A DNA stretch of 64,000 nucleotides from Deinococcus deserti VCD115 (GCF_000020685.1 NC_012526.1:1218001-1282000); one strand, 5' to 3'; shown: positions 29,705 through 43,149, counted from the stretch's first letter. Program-made: numbers and translations. The notes: a model not told the origin generated them from the letters alone.

Positions 29705-29710
29705 TAGCCT
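29705..29710 (+). promoter_or_regulatory. -10 box TAGCCT, leaderless promoter of the DinB-like gene
   Basis: TAGCCT ends 7 nt before ATG 29718. Confidence 0.6.
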
Positions 29711-29717
29711 GCTTGGC

Positions 29718-30140
29718 ATGAATCTCCTGCAATACCTGCTGCTCGGGGGCTCCGGCTTCCGGGACGTTCGGACACTGGTGCAGGACCTGGAATGGGACGA
29801 AGCCAGCCGCACCTTTGAAGGGCTGCCCTATACCCTGGCCGACTTGATTGCACACCTGGCAGTAACCCAGCGCGCGAGTCTGGACCTTGCCTCAGGAAGA
29901 AGTGAAAGCTGGCCCGAAGATCTGCCGGTGTGGCCAGTCTCTGCCCTGGACGAGGCCCAGTTCAGGGCCCACCTTATAGAACTGGAACTGGGTCTGCTGC
30001 AGGCCCAGGCGCTGGCTCAGGACCCCTCGGAGCGGGCCCGAGAGATTCTGATCGACCTTGCGGCCCACAGCGCCTACCACTGGGGCCAGGTGGCTGTCCT
30101 CAGGCGTCTGGCCGGCACGTTGCCTGATTCAGCGCGTTAG
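29718..30140 (+). CDS. DinB-like damage-inducible family protein
   Basis: A 140-residue four-helix protein. The spacing of His residues (Leu-Ile-Ala-His-Leu near residue 45 and Ala-His-Ser-Ala-Tyr-His-Trp-Gly-Gln near 117-122) matches the metal triad of the DinB/YfiT superfamily, which is widely expanded in Deinococcus. Some members are thiol-S-transferases, others have no known activity. It is a single gene with a leaderless promoter, divergent from the response regulator. There is nothing in the upstream region that I recognise as the Deinococcus radiation-response motif. Confidence 0.8.
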   Translation: MNLLQYLLLGGSGFRDVRTLVQDLEWDEASRTFEGLPYTLADLIAHLAVTQRASLDLASGRSESWPEDLPVWPVSALDEAQFRAHLIELELGLLQAQALAQDPSERAREILIDLAAHSAYHWGQVAVLRRLAGTLPDSAR

Positions 30141-30237
30141 GAACCGGGTTCTGGATGCGCCCTGCCGGCAGAAACGTCCTGGGTATTGACTTCAGAAGGG
30201 CTGAACCGGTTCCCATCTGAAAAAGTATCGACGGCTC

Positions 30238-30243
30238 TACCCT
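30238..30243 (+). promoter_or_regulatory. -10 box TACCCT before the small GNAT gene
   Basis: TACCCT ends 5 nt before ATG 30249, placing the start there and not at 30186. Confidence 0.5.
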
Positions 30244-30248
30244 CGGGC

Positions 30249-30560
30249 ATGACCTCCGATGTTCAGGTGATCCACAATGCCGAGCACAATCGCTATGAGT
30301 TACACAAGTCTGGCCAGCTGGCCGCTTTCGCCGAATACCGCCCGGCAGGAAACGCGGTTATGCTCAGCCACACTGAAACCAGGTCTGAGTTCGAAGGTCA
30401 GGGGCTGGGGTCCCGGCTCGTTCAGGAGACGCTCGATACCCTGCGTGCTGAAGGACGCCAGGTGGTCCCCATGTGTCCCTTTGTGGCCAATTACATTCGT
30501 GAACATCGTGAGTACGTGGATATGGTGCAGCCGGATCAGCGCGGAGTTTTTGGACTTTGA
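30249..30560 (+). CDS. Small GNAT-type N-acetyltransferase (YjdJ/PF14542 type)
   Basis: A 103-residue protein of the mini-GNAT group. The core runs from Leu-Ala-Ala-Phe-Ala-Glu-Tyr through the acetyl-CoA loop Phe-Glu-Gly-Gln-Gly-Leu-Gly-Ser-Arg-Leu-Val at about residues 47-57, to Val-Val-Pro-Met-Cys-Pro-Phe-Val and Tyr-Ile-Arg-Glu-His. This arrangement, with the Cys-Pro-Phe-Val segment, is the usual one for this family. The substrate is unknown. It lies 65 bp before the metallo-beta-lactamase gene, which has its own promoter and operator. Confidence 0.88.
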   Translation: MTSDVQVIHNAEHNRYELHKSGQLAAFAEYRPAGNAVMLSHTETRSEFEGQGLGSRLVQETLDTLRAEGRQVVPMCPFVANYIREHREYVDMVQPDQRGVFGL

Positions 30561-30602
30561 GCGTTACCCGAGAGGTAGCAGGGTCAGCCTGACGCCACCA
30601 AA

Positions 30603-30616
30603 CTAACGTCTGTTAG
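30603..30616. promoter_or_regulatory. Operator CTAACG-TC-TGTTAG before the MBL-fold gene
   Basis: A 14-bp inverted repeat with one mismatch, of the same type as at 6021-6038 and 59318-59333. It overlaps the first three bases of the TAGGCT -10 box, so a bound repressor would block the promoter. Confidence 0.6.
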
Positions 30617-30619
30617 GCT
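30614..30619 (+). promoter_or_regulatory. -10 box TAGGCT, leaderless promoter of the MBL-fold gene
   Basis: TAGGCT ends 6 nt before ATG 30626 and overlaps the palindromic operator. The GAAC that follows is also found after the TAGGCT of the 59346 gene. Confidence 0.65.
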
Positions 30620-30625
30620 GAACGG

Positions 30626-31474
30626 ATGTGGATTCAAAAGCGGCAGGTTGGTGAGGCCGAGGTGGTCAGCCTGACCGACGGCCAGTTCCGTCTGGATGGA
30701 GGGGCCATGTTCGGCACAGTGCCCAGGGTGCTGTGGGAAAAAGTGGCGCCCCCGGATGAGCTCAACCGGATCACCCTGCGGATTAATCCGCTGCTGATCC
30801 GGCTGGCGGGGAAGAATATCCTGGTCGAAACCGGGTTCTGGGACAGAGGCGGCGAAAAGTTCGAGGCAATGTTCGGGGTAGACCGTGACGAGACAGTCTT
30901 CCGGGGCCTGAGCGATGCCGGTCTGGCGCCTGCTGACATTGACCTGGTGATCAATACCCACCTGCATTTCGATCACGCCGGTCGCAATGTGACTGCGCTG
31001 GGCGAACCAACTTTCCCGAATGCCCGTTATGTCGTGCAGGCTCAGGAACTGCACGACGCGCTTCACCCCCATGAACGCAGCCGCGCCAGTTATATCCGCG
31101 ATTACATCGAGCCGCTGCACGATGCCGGGCTGTTCGAGGTGGTGGACGGTGAGCATGAACTGCTTCCCGGCCTGAGTGTGCTGCCGTTGCCCGGCCATAA
31201 CCTGGGGCAACAGGGCGTGGTGCTGCGCAGCGGAGGACAGACCCTGGTGTACACCGCCGACCTGCTGCCCACCACCATGCACAGCCCCACAGCCTGGGTC
31301 ATCGGGTATGACCTGTACCCGGTCACCAACCTGGAAAACCGTCGCCGGTACTTTGCCGAGTGGCATGAGCAGAATGCCCTGATCTGTACGCCTCACGATC
31401 CACAGGTGCCGTTCGCGCGTTTCGAGCCCAACGCCAAGGGGGGCTTCCGGGTGGTGGCTGACACGCAGGCTTAA
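30626..31474 (+). CDS. Metallo-beta-lactamase fold hydrolase
   Basis: A 282-residue hydrolase with the metal motif Thr-His-Leu-His-Phe-Asp-His-Ala-Gly near residues 111-119, a further His in Leu-Pro-Gly-His-Asn and an Asp in Tyr-Thr-Ala-Asp-Leu-Leu. Overall length and layout resemble lactonase-type MBL proteins (AttM/AiiA-like), but lactonase activity is not proven by sequence. It has no signal peptide. The operator shared with two acyl-CoA dehydrogenase genes links it to lipid or aromatic acid metabolism, possibly as a thioesterase-like step; this is inference. A strong terminator follows. Confidence 0.88.
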   Translation: MWIQKRQVGEAEVVSLTDGQFRLDGGAMFGTVPRVLWEKVAPPDELNRITLRINPLLIRLAGKNILVETGFWDRGGEKFEAMFGVDRDETVFRGLSDAGLAPADIDLVINTHLHFDHAGRNVTALGEPTFPNARYVVQAQELHDALHPHERSRASYIRDYIEPLHDAGLFEVVDGEHELLPGLSVLPLPGHNLGQQGVVLRSGGQTLVYTADLLPTTMHSPTAWVIGYDLYPVTNLENRRRYFAEWHEQNALICTPHDPQVPFARFEPNAKGGFRVVADTQA

Positions 31475-31485
31475 GGAAAAAGTGC

Positions 31486-31525
31486 AAAGAGGCGCAGCTG
31501 GACCTGACTCCGGCTGCGCCTCTTT
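31486..31525. terminator. Bidirectional terminator between the MBL gene and lysY
   Basis: Thirteen-base arms AAAGAGGCGCAGC / GCTGCGCCTCTTT with a 14-nt loop, between convergent genes. Confidence 0.85.
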
Positions 31526-31545
31526 AGTGATCTGTCTTGGGAGGT

Positions 31546-32637
<1,092 letters not shown>

Positions 32638-32674
32638 TCACTTGTCCAGAGGCAGGGGACGCTTTCAAGTGAAA

Positions 32675-32702
32675 ACCCGCCCTGGCCTTGACCAGAGCGG
32701 GT
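32675..32702 (-). terminator. Terminator of secDF
   Basis: Stem ACCCGC-n-CTGG / CCAG-n-GCGGGT followed on the minus strand by TTTTC, 19 nt beyond the secDF stop. Confidence 0.75.
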
Positions 32703-32720
32703 GAAAGTTCTGCCTGAGAC

Positions 32721-35027
<2,307 letters not shown>

Positions 35028-35081
35028 TTCGAACTCCTGAGCTGTGTGGGGTGGACAGGGACAGAGGCGGACCGCAGAGGG

Positions 35082-35426
35082 TCAGCCGCCGTCGGTCTGC
35101 TGACGACCCCAAGTAATCAGGTCCGGGCGTGGCTGCCATGAGACCGGCGCTGGGCGGATCTGAATCCGTGTGTGCTGTTCCCTGCTTAGCCGCCACGGTT
35201 CCGGCGGCGGTGAGGCAGGCAGCGGCGTGGCTGGAACTGGCTGCGGAGCAGGTCGCAGTTCCGGCATCCCCGGAGAGACGCTGCCCGCCGTCATCCGCTG
35301 CGAGGCGTCGACCGTGGACATTGGAGTCCCCAGGATGACGGCCAGGACCGACAGCAGGGTCAGAACCCCGGGCAGGGCAATCAGCCGGGTGTGCCACTGC
35401 AGTGGGAGGGGAGACCTGTCCTTCAA
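35082..35426 (-). CDS. Possible small membrane protein upstream of secDF (TTG start)
   Basis: If translation begins at TTG 35426 this is a 114-residue protein with a basic start, one membrane helix (about residues 11-31) and a Pro-rich tail of about 80 residues. The TTG is chosen because TATCCT lies 8 nt upstream; longer in-frame starts would lie before that box. The stop is 54 nt before the secDF start, so they may be cotranscribed. It is not YajC by sequence. Codon use is plausible, but I see no family, so this call is tentative. Confidence 0.4.
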   Translation of the reverse strand: MKDRSPLPLQWHTRLIALPGVLTLLSVLAVILGTPMSTVDASQRMTAGSVSPGMPELRPAPQPVPATPLPASPPPEPWRLSREQHTRIQIRPAPVSWQPRPDLITWGRQQTDGG

Positions 35427-35434
35427 AGCGATAC

Positions 35435-35440
35435 AGGATA
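35435..35440 (-). promoter_or_regulatory. Possible -10 box TATCCT upstream of the secDF unit
   Basis: TATCCT ends 8 nt before TTG 35426. It could serve the small membrane protein and secDF together. Confidence 0.4.
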
Positions 35441-35950
35441 CCAGACCAGCGCAGCTTGGTTCCCCGCTTACGGTCGCTTTCCGGAATGGATATGTGTGGC
35501 ACTCGTTGGACTGTAAACGTGTGACGCGTCTGCCTCCTGGTTTCACCGGCGACGGGGCTGGGCCTCGAAACAGTTGGAGCTCGTTGGGAGCTGCCGCACC
35601 TCGGAGGCCTTCTCAAGGACAAGCAGTTGGCTGGAAGCCTTGCCCTGTACCGTTTATGACTGTGTCTATGTACGTGTGGTTCCGCTCTGTGTGATCTCTC
35701 ATGACTTGCCCGAAGGTGACAGCGGAACAGGTGTTTGCTCAGCACGATGGCTATCTGGGTTCGGACACGACGCCCCAGGTCCAGCCGGTGCCATGCATGG
35801 TGTTGCCGGGGAGCTGACCCGCTTCTCTATGACAGATCACCACCCCCATGCTGAGTACTGCTGGCCTGGACTAGCTCAGGCCCCATGTCCATCAGGGTGG
35901 GGTGACGGGAAGCCGGGCTGCATGCCAGTCGAGGGTGTCTGAAAGCAAAA
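35441..35950. other. Gene-free stretch between secDF and infB
   Basis: About 500 bp without a supported gene. Frames that are open (for example plus strand 35574-35942) have Cys-, Trp- and His-rich unnatural composition and no start signals. By eye the GC content is below that of the neighbours. The left end holds the secDF-unit promoter and the right end the infB terminator. Confidence 0.5.
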
Positions 35951-35956
35951 AAGAGG

Positions 35957-35981
35957 GCGGCTCTCCATTTCGGAGAGCCGC
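35957..35981 (-). terminator. Terminator of the rimP-nusA-ylxR-infB operon
   Basis: Ten-base arms GCGGCTCTCC / GGAGAGCCGC with a 5-nt loop, followed on the minus strand by CCCTCTTTTTTGC, just after the infB stop at 36000. Confidence 0.85.
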
Positions 35982-35999
35982 TCCTTTGCTACAGGTACT

Positions 36000-37823
<1,824 letters not shown>

Positions 37824-37890
37824 GGCTCACCTCCGGTGAGTCCCGCGCCGGGCCGGTCCCTTGGGGGGCGGCGGGCAGCGGGAAAAAAGA

Positions 37891-38187
37891 TCAGTCAGTC
37901 ATGGGCTGATTCGTCTGGGTAGTTTGAAACCGTCTGACAAGCAGCGCCGCGACATCCGGCGCCTGCGGACCAAAGGCCCGGCGAAGGCGTTTGTCCTGCC
38001 AGCAGTTGGGAGAATCGGAACACACGTACGCACCTCGGCCAGTCCGGTTAACAGTCTGCTCCTGCCAGTGCCCTTCTACCCGTGTCAGGCGTACGAACTC
38101 GCTCTGGGGGCGGCGGGCCCGGCAGACCACGCACGTCCGCTCGGGAACGTGGTGCTCGCGGGGCTGTCCGGCTGGCGTGGCGCACAT
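37891..38187 (-). CDS. ylxR: YlxR family RNA-binding protein (DUF448)
   Basis: A 98-residue protein. Arg-Thr-Cys-Val-Val-Cys-Arg near residues 17-23 and Asn-Arg-Thr-Gly-Arg-Gly-Ala-Tyr-Val-Cys near 48-57 are the YlxR signature. It lies between nusA and infB, as in most bacteria; the start is 6 nt after the nusA stop, so expression depends on nusA translation. It is thought to bind RNA, and in some species it affects transcription of many genes. A GTG 13 codons inside is an alternative start. Confidence 0.92.
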   Translation of the reverse strand: MCATPAGQPREHHVPERTCVVCRARRPQSEFVRLTRVEGHWQEQTVNRTGRGAYVCSDSPNCWQDKRLRRAFGPQAPDVAALLVRRFQTTQTNQPMTD

Positions 38188-38193
38188 GTGGCT

Positions 38194-39381
<1,188 letters not shown>

Positions 39382-39418
39382 CTCACTCTTCCTTTGTGGA
39401 GCTTGTGGAGTCAGGTAC

Positions 39419-39883
39419 TCAGCGGTGCCGGTCCGGGAATTCGGCCAGGTTGGCCTGCACAGCGCTGGCAGAGACCGTGACGTCCTGCCCGCTGACATCG
39501 AAAGTCACCTGGTCGCCACTGACCGCCTTGATAGGCGCGGTGAAGGCGTGGCCCTCTCCACGGACGCGGGCCTTGAGCCCAAGCATGCGCTCAAAGTGCC
39601 GGGCGCGCGTCAGAGGACGCTTGGACCCAGGCGACTCGAATTCCAGGCGGTATTCACCGGCCACTGGGTCCAGCCGGTCAAACTCGGCCTCGGCCGCGCG
39701 GCTGGCTTTGGTCAGGTCCTCCATGGTGACGGGCTGTTCGTCAAGCCGGTCGACCCGGACCAGCACGATTTTCTCGCCGCCCTGTGACTGCACCTGAACT
39801 TCCAGCACCTCGAAGCCCAGGGGCTCCACGGCCGCATGGGCGATCTGTTGCAGGGTTGAATTGTCGGTTGTGTTGTTATTCAT
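39419..39883 (-). CDS. rimP: Ribosome maturation factor RimP
   Basis: A 154-residue 30S assembly factor with an N-terminal alpha/beta domain (Pro-Leu-Gly-Phe-Glu-Val-Leu-Glu-Val) and a C-terminal SH3-like domain. Tyr-Arg-Leu-Glu-Phe-Glu-Ser-Pro-Gly-x-x-Arg-Pro-Leu is diagnostic. ATG 39883 fits the family N-terminus; it has no Shine-Dalgarno sequence nearby. A 14- to 18-codon frame starting at GTG codons in the leader ends 5 nt inside rimP, which could help initiation. First gene of the operon; the leader holds a terminator-like hairpin. Confidence 0.93.
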   Translation of the reverse strand: MNNNTTDNSTLQQIAHAAVEPLGFEVLEVQVQSQGGEKIVLVRVDRLDEQPVTMEDLTKASRAAEAEFDRLDPVAGEYRLEFESPGSKRPLTRARHFERMLGLKARVRGEGHAFTAPIKAVSGDQVTFDVSGQDVTVSASAVQANLAEFPDRHR

Positions 39884-39929
39884 ATTGTTTCGGCCCCGGT
39901 GTTGCTGGCCTGTTAACCACCCCCTCCAC

Positions 39930-39955
39930 AAAAAAAGGTGGGACACCTGCCCACC
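39930..39955 (-). terminator. Terminator-like hairpin in the rimP leader
   Basis: On the minus strand GGTGGG, loop of 7, CCCACC, then seven T. It lies about 20-45 nt after the start site predicted from TATACT at 39981-39986 and about 47 nt before rimP. It could terminate minC transcription or attenuate the rimP operon. Confidence 0.75.
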
Positions 39956-39980
39956 CTCTTCCAGAGGAATTCCGGACTTC

Positions 39981-39986
39981 AGTATA
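39981..39986 (-). promoter_or_regulatory. -10 box TATACT upstream of the rimP operon
   Basis: TATACT on the minus strand, preceded by CGGG. No clear -35 at 17 nt. It is the best candidate promoter for rimP, giving a leader of about 90 nt. Confidence 0.5.
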
Positions 39987-40084
39987 CCCGAATGCACCAA
40001 GTCAGACGGTAAACGCCTTACAAAGCGCCTGCGCACAGCTCCGGAGACACCGTGCAGGACGTCATACAGGTCACACCTGCCACG

Positions 40085-40702
40085 TCACTTTTGAACGTCG
40101 ATGACGATCTGGCCGTCCTGAAGCCGGGCAATTTCTGCAGCAGGCGGCCCTTCGGAGCGCCGCATATTGCTCAGGCTGCTGCCTTCCGGGGCGCGGGCCA
40201 CAGCGTCACCAATGCGGATCTGCGTGCTGGCAATCGGCCGGGCCCACACGATGGCTTCGGCGTGGCCCCCCTGACCGGCATGGGCCACGCCCCGCAATGC
40301 CCCCACCACGATCACGTCGCCACTGGCCACGATCTCGGCGCCGGGATTGACGTCTCCCAGCACAATTACGCTGCCCGGGTATTCGCCACGGAAGCCTGCC
40401 CGTACTGTGTGCGGCACGATCTGTGTACGCGAATTGACCACCAGTGTGCCGGGAGCAGCCTCGCTGGACGGGCCCGGCACGGTGACACGCGGCGCCCGGA
40501 TGCGGCCAGGGGTGCCGCCTGCAGCCCGGATAGCCTGAAGGGCAGCTTCCACAGCGCCGGGATCGGCGTCGCCCTGGATTTCCAGAGTGACGTGCGATAC
40601 CAGCAGATCGGTACGAACAGCCAGCAGCTCGCCCACGCTATGGGCAGTATCACCCGGTTCGAGGAGAAGGTTCAGGCCACCGAGTGTGCCGCGCAACTTC
40701 AT
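40085..40702 (-). CDS. minC: Septum site-determining protein MinC
   Basis: A 205-residue FtsZ inhibitor. A short N-terminal domain of about 85 residues is linked to the C-terminal right-handed beta-helix, whose repeats are visible as Gly-Ser-Val-Ile-Val-Leu-Gly-Asp-Val-Asn-Pro-Gly-Ala-Glu-Ile and Gly-Asp-Val-Ile-Val-Val-Gly-Ala-Leu-Arg-Gly-Val-Ala-His-Ala-Gly. minD and minE are not adjacent. The start at ATG 40702 is fixed by TAGAGT 7 nt upstream; a start at 40726 would lie before the promoter. Confidence 0.92.
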   Translation of the reverse strand: MKLRGTLGGLNLLLEPGDTAHSVGELLAVRTDLLVSHVTLEIQGDADPGAVEAALQAIRAAGGTPGRIRAPRVTVPGPSSEAAPGTLVVNSRTQIVPHTVRAGFRGEYPGSVIVLGDVNPGAEIVASGDVIVVGALRGVAHAGQGGHAEAIVWARPIASTQIRIGDAVARAPEGSSLSNMRRSEGPPAAEIARLQDGQIVIDVQK

Positions 40703-40709
40703 AAACCTC

Positions 40710-40715
40710 ACTCTA
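40710..40715 (-). promoter_or_regulatory. -10 box TAGAGT, leaderless promoter of minC
   Basis: TAGAGT ends 7 nt before ATG 40702 on the minus strand. Confidence 0.6.
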
Positions 40716-40792
40716 GCGTTACCCAACGGCCATCAGGCCATGCCATAGAGGCGTGAAGAAATGATGCGTAAACAGTGGCCTGGGTCATGGTG

Positions 40793-40798
40793 TAAACT
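40793..40798 (+). promoter_or_regulatory. -10 box TAAACT before the S1-domain gene
   Basis: TAAACT ends 7 nt before an ATG at 40806, which opens an 11-codon frame. The transcript would therefore begin at or beside that ATG. Confidence 0.6.
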
Positions 40799-40805
40799 GC
40801 CAGTC

Positions 40806-40841
40806 ATGCCTTTTGAGGAGATTACCCTTGGTGCAGCTTGA
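40806..40841 (+). CDS. Leaderless 11-codon mini-ORF overlapping the S1-domain gene start
   Basis: ATG 40806 to TGA 40839-40841 encodes Met-Pro-Phe-Glu-Glu-Ile-Thr-Leu-Gly-Ala-Ala. It begins 7 nt after TAAACT, the spacing of leaderless genes here, and its stop lies 8 nt beyond the GTG of the S1 gene in another frame. Its Glu-Glu codons form the GAGGAG that could be the ribosome binding site of the S1 gene. It may be translated and coupled, or be chance. Confidence 0.4.
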   Translation: MPFEEITLGAA

Positions 40842-41208
40842 TTCCGGTGCGGTCGCAGAGGGCCGTATCACGCGCGTAACAGACTTTGGCGCGTTTATTC
40901 AGTTCGAGAACGGCGAGACGGGCCTGGTCCACATGTCGCAGATTGCTCATTCGTTCGTGCGGAACATCCACGACCATGTGCGCGAGGGCGACACTGTGGA
41001 AGTCAAGGTGCTCGGCCGTGACGAACGGGGCCGTCTCGACCTGTCGATCAAGGAACTCCTTGAAGAACCCGAGGAAATTCCGCGCCCCCGCGCGATTGGG
41101 CGGCAGAGCCCACAGTTCGAGGCCAAGCTGCGCTCCTTTATGCGCGACGCCAAAGAACGCACCACTGGTGGCGGTGGCAAGAAGCCGGCCACCAAGCGTA
41201 AGAAGTAA
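40831..41208 (+). CDS. S1 RNA-binding domain protein
   Basis: A 125-residue protein. One S1 domain at about residues 1-72 (Gly-x-Ile-Thr-Arg-Val-Thr-Asp-Phe-Gly-Ala-Phe-Ile, then Gly-Leu-Val-His-Met-Ser-Gln-Ile-Ala and Val-Lys-Val-Leu-Gly) is followed by a basic, Gly- and Lys-rich tail ending in Lys-Arg-Lys-Lys. It resembles the YugI/general stress protein 13 group of small S1 proteins that bind RNA or ribosomes. GTG 40831 lies 10 nt after GAGGAG; TTG 40828 at 7 nt is equally possible. The mini-ORF at 40806 overlaps this start. Confidence 0.85.
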   Translation: MQLDSGAVAEGRITRVTDFGAFIQFENGETGLVHMSQIAHSFVRNIHDHVREGDTVEVKVLGRDERGRLDLSIKELLEEPEEIPRPRAIGRQSPQFEAKLRSFMRDAKERTTGGGGKKPATKRKK

Positions 41209-41237
41209 ACTTCCCGCGCATTCATGGCATCCGGAGC

Positions 41238-41255
41238 AAAGGCCCGGGTGCCTTT
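41238..41255 (+). terminator. Weak terminator after the S1-domain gene
   Basis: Short stem AAAGGC / GCCTTT with a 6-nt loop followed by CTGTTG, about 30 nt after the stop. Confidence 0.4.
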
Positions 41256-41336
41256 CTGTTGCCGGTAGGGAGAGGGTCAAGACACGGAAGCGGTGTTTTA
41301 ACCGTCACGTAACCCGCAGGCGCCACACTGCGCAGC

Positions 41337-42641
41337 ATGAAACGTCCCCTGCCACTGCTGCTGCTCACTGGTGCCCTCGCCCTGGGGTCCTTTGTTGGAT
41401 ATCAGGCCAACGAACGTCAGAACAGTCCTGCCGAGACAGCGTCGGTGACTTCCAGCACCCCGGTGGAGGAAGAGTCAATTCAGGGCCAGATGGTGCCAGC
41501 CACCAACCGGCCGGCTGCCTTCAATCAGGCGCGGGCCCGCACCGAATCCGAAGCCAACACCGTGCAGGTCGTCAAGGACCGCCAGGACGGTCTGGTGTAC
41601 ATCAGTGTCACGGAAAGCAGCAGTGGCAGCGAGCAGGCTCAGCTCCGCCAGCGCCTGCAGGAACAGTTCGGCCTGCCTGAACTTCCTGGGGGCAACGGGG
41701 CACGCAGCGGAACCGGCAGCGGATTTTTCGTCAGTGCTGCCGGTGACATCATTACCAACAACCATGTGATCGAGGGGGCCAGCGAGATCACCATCCGGCT
41801 GCATGGCAACAAGAAAACCTACAAGGCAAAGGTCATTGCCCGTGCCCCGGACTTTGATCTGGCCCTGATCCGTGCCGAGGGGGTGCCCCGGGAGGACATT
41901 CAGGCGCTGCCGCTGGGGGACAGCTCCCGGCTGGACGTCGGCCTCAAAGCCATTGCCATGGGCGCGCCATTCGGGCTTGATTTCAGTGTTTCCGAAGGCA
42001 TTATCAGCAGCCTGGAGCGCACGGTGCCAGTCGGAACCAAGCAGGTGAACCAGCAGGTGATCCAGACGGACGCGGCCATCAACCCAGGCAACAGTGGCGG
42101 GCCACTTCTAAACAGCGCCGGAGAGGTGATCGGGGTGAACACCCAGATTCTGACGGGCGGCATTGGACAGAGCGCCGGCGTCGGGTTTGCTATTCCTATC
42201 AATACTGTAAAGAAGCTGCTCCCCCAGCTTCAGGCCGGGAAGGGAGGTGTCATCCGAACTCCGACCCTGGGAATCCAGTTCACCGACCTGAGTGCCCTGA
42301 GCGACGAGGAACGCAAGGCTTACAATCTGCCGGCCAGCGGCGCGCTGCTTCAGCAGGTGTACCCCAACAGTCCTGCAGCACGTGCGGGACTCAAAGGCGG
42401 GAGCGAGGCGGCGACCGTTTCTGATACAGGAGGCGGAAGTGCACAGATTGCCACCGACGGCGACATCATCACGGCGGTGGACGGCCAGGCCATCACCGAG
42501 GGTGACGACCTGCGGCGCGCGGTGATCGGCAAACAGATCGGAGACCGCCTGACACTGACGGTGAGGCGGGGAAGCAAAACACGCGAGGTGACCGTCCAGC
42601 TCCAGGCGTTCGACTTCCCGCAGGCAAGCGGACAGGAGTAA
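41337..42641 (+). CDS. HtrA/DegP-like serine protease with PDZ domain
   Basis: A 434-residue exported protease for damaged envelope proteins. An N-terminal signal or anchor helix spans about residues 6-22, then a polar linker to about 90. The trypsin-like domain has its triad at His143 (Asn-Asn-His-Val-Ile), Asp174 (Phe-Asp-Leu-Ala-Leu-Ile) and Ser253 (Gly-Asn-Ser-Gly-Gly-Pro). One PDZ domain (about 320-425) contains an insert with Gly-Gly-Ser before Ile-Ala-Thr-Asp-Gly-Asp-Ile-Ile. The start is ATG 41337 after a CACACT box 7 nt away, a poor match. A hairpin follows the stop. Confidence 0.93.
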   Translation: MKRPLPLLLLTGALALGSFVGYQANERQNSPAETASVTSSTPVEEESIQGQMVPATNRPAAFNQARARTESEANTVQVVKDRQDGLVYISVTESSSGSEQAQLRQRLQEQFGLPELPGGNGARSGTGSGFFVSAAGDIITNNHVIEGASEITIRLHGNKKTYKAKVIARAPDFDLALIRAEGVPREDIQALPLGDSSRLDVGLKAIAMGAPFGLDFSVSEGIISSLERTVPVGTKQVNQQVIQTDAAINPGNSGGPLLNSAGEVIGVNTQILTGGIGQSAGVGFAIPINTVKKLLPQLQAGKGGVIRTPTLGIQFTDLSALSDEERKAYNLPASGALLQQVYPNSPAARAGLKGGSEAATVSDTGGGSAQIATDGDIITAVDGQAITEGDDLRRAVIGKQIGDRLTLTVRRGSKTREVTVQLQAFDFPQASGQE

Positions 42642-42659
42642 AGAGGGCCTTTCTGGAGA

Positions 42660-42683
42660 ACGCCCCCAGCCATGGGGGCGTTC
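42660..42683. terminator. Hairpin after the HtrA-like gene
   Basis: Nine-base arms AACGCCCCC / GGGGGCGTT with a 6-nt loop. There is no strong T-run on either strand, so termination may be partial. Confidence 0.55.
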
Positions 42684-42762
42684 AGGTGTTCAGTGCCGAT
42701 TGGAAACCAAGGATGAGGGCCCAGACCAGGGTGGAATACCGAACCAGACTCCAGGTGCACCT

Positions 42763-43065
42763 TCAGGCTGGAGCTCCCATGGTTTCCGCAAACAATGGGC
42801 CCAGATCGGTCATACGGCCAGTCGGTTCAGGTGCAGTCAGTGTGTAACTACCAAAAACCTGTAGAAATTCGGCATGTGACAGGGCGCGGGTCTGGCCTGT
42901 GGGGCCGGTCGCCTGCACCTGATCACCCCGTGCGGTCAGGTGATAGACGCCCAGCTCACGCACAGTGGCCTTGCGCCCGCGCCCCGAGCACAGCAGCGCG
43001 GTCACGCGGTACTCGCGGCCACCACGGGTCAGCAGGAACGAAAGAAGTTCAGTGGGCGCCAGCAT
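42763..43065 (-). CDS. Hypothetical protein, 100 residues
   Basis: A small soluble protein starting at ATG 43065, with TATGCT 9 nt upstream. Sequence runs Leu-Leu-Ser-Phe-Leu-Leu-Thr-Arg-Gly-Gly-Arg-Glu-Tyr-Arg-Val then alternating short strands, suggesting a small beta-rich fold. No Cys pairs or known motifs except one Cys near residue 29. I do not recognise it. It lies between the HtrA-like gene (convergent) and lysZ (same strand, 84 nt away). Confidence 0.6.
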   Translation of the reverse strand: MLAPTELLSFLLTRGGREYRVTALLCSGRGRKATVRELGVYHLTARGDQVQATGPTGQTRALSHAEFLQVFGSYTLTAPEPTGRMTDLGPLFAETMGAPA

Positions 43066-43074
43066 CCGGCGCGG

Positions 43075-43080
43075 AGCATA
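43075..43080 (-). promoter_or_regulatory. -10 box TATGCT before the 100-residue protein gene
   Basis: TATGCT ends 9 nt before ATG 43065, leaving at most a 3-nt leader. Confidence 0.4.
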
Positions 43081-43149
43081 GCAGGGAAGACCGGACCGGT
43101 GCGTCACGCGGTACTCGTCCTTTGCAACCCGGCGCGGATATCCCGCGCG

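Noticed and set aside
35574..35942. A 122-codon plus-strand frame between secDF and infB.
   Set aside because: Rich in Cys, Trp, His and Gly with no promoter or ribosome binding site; it looks random.
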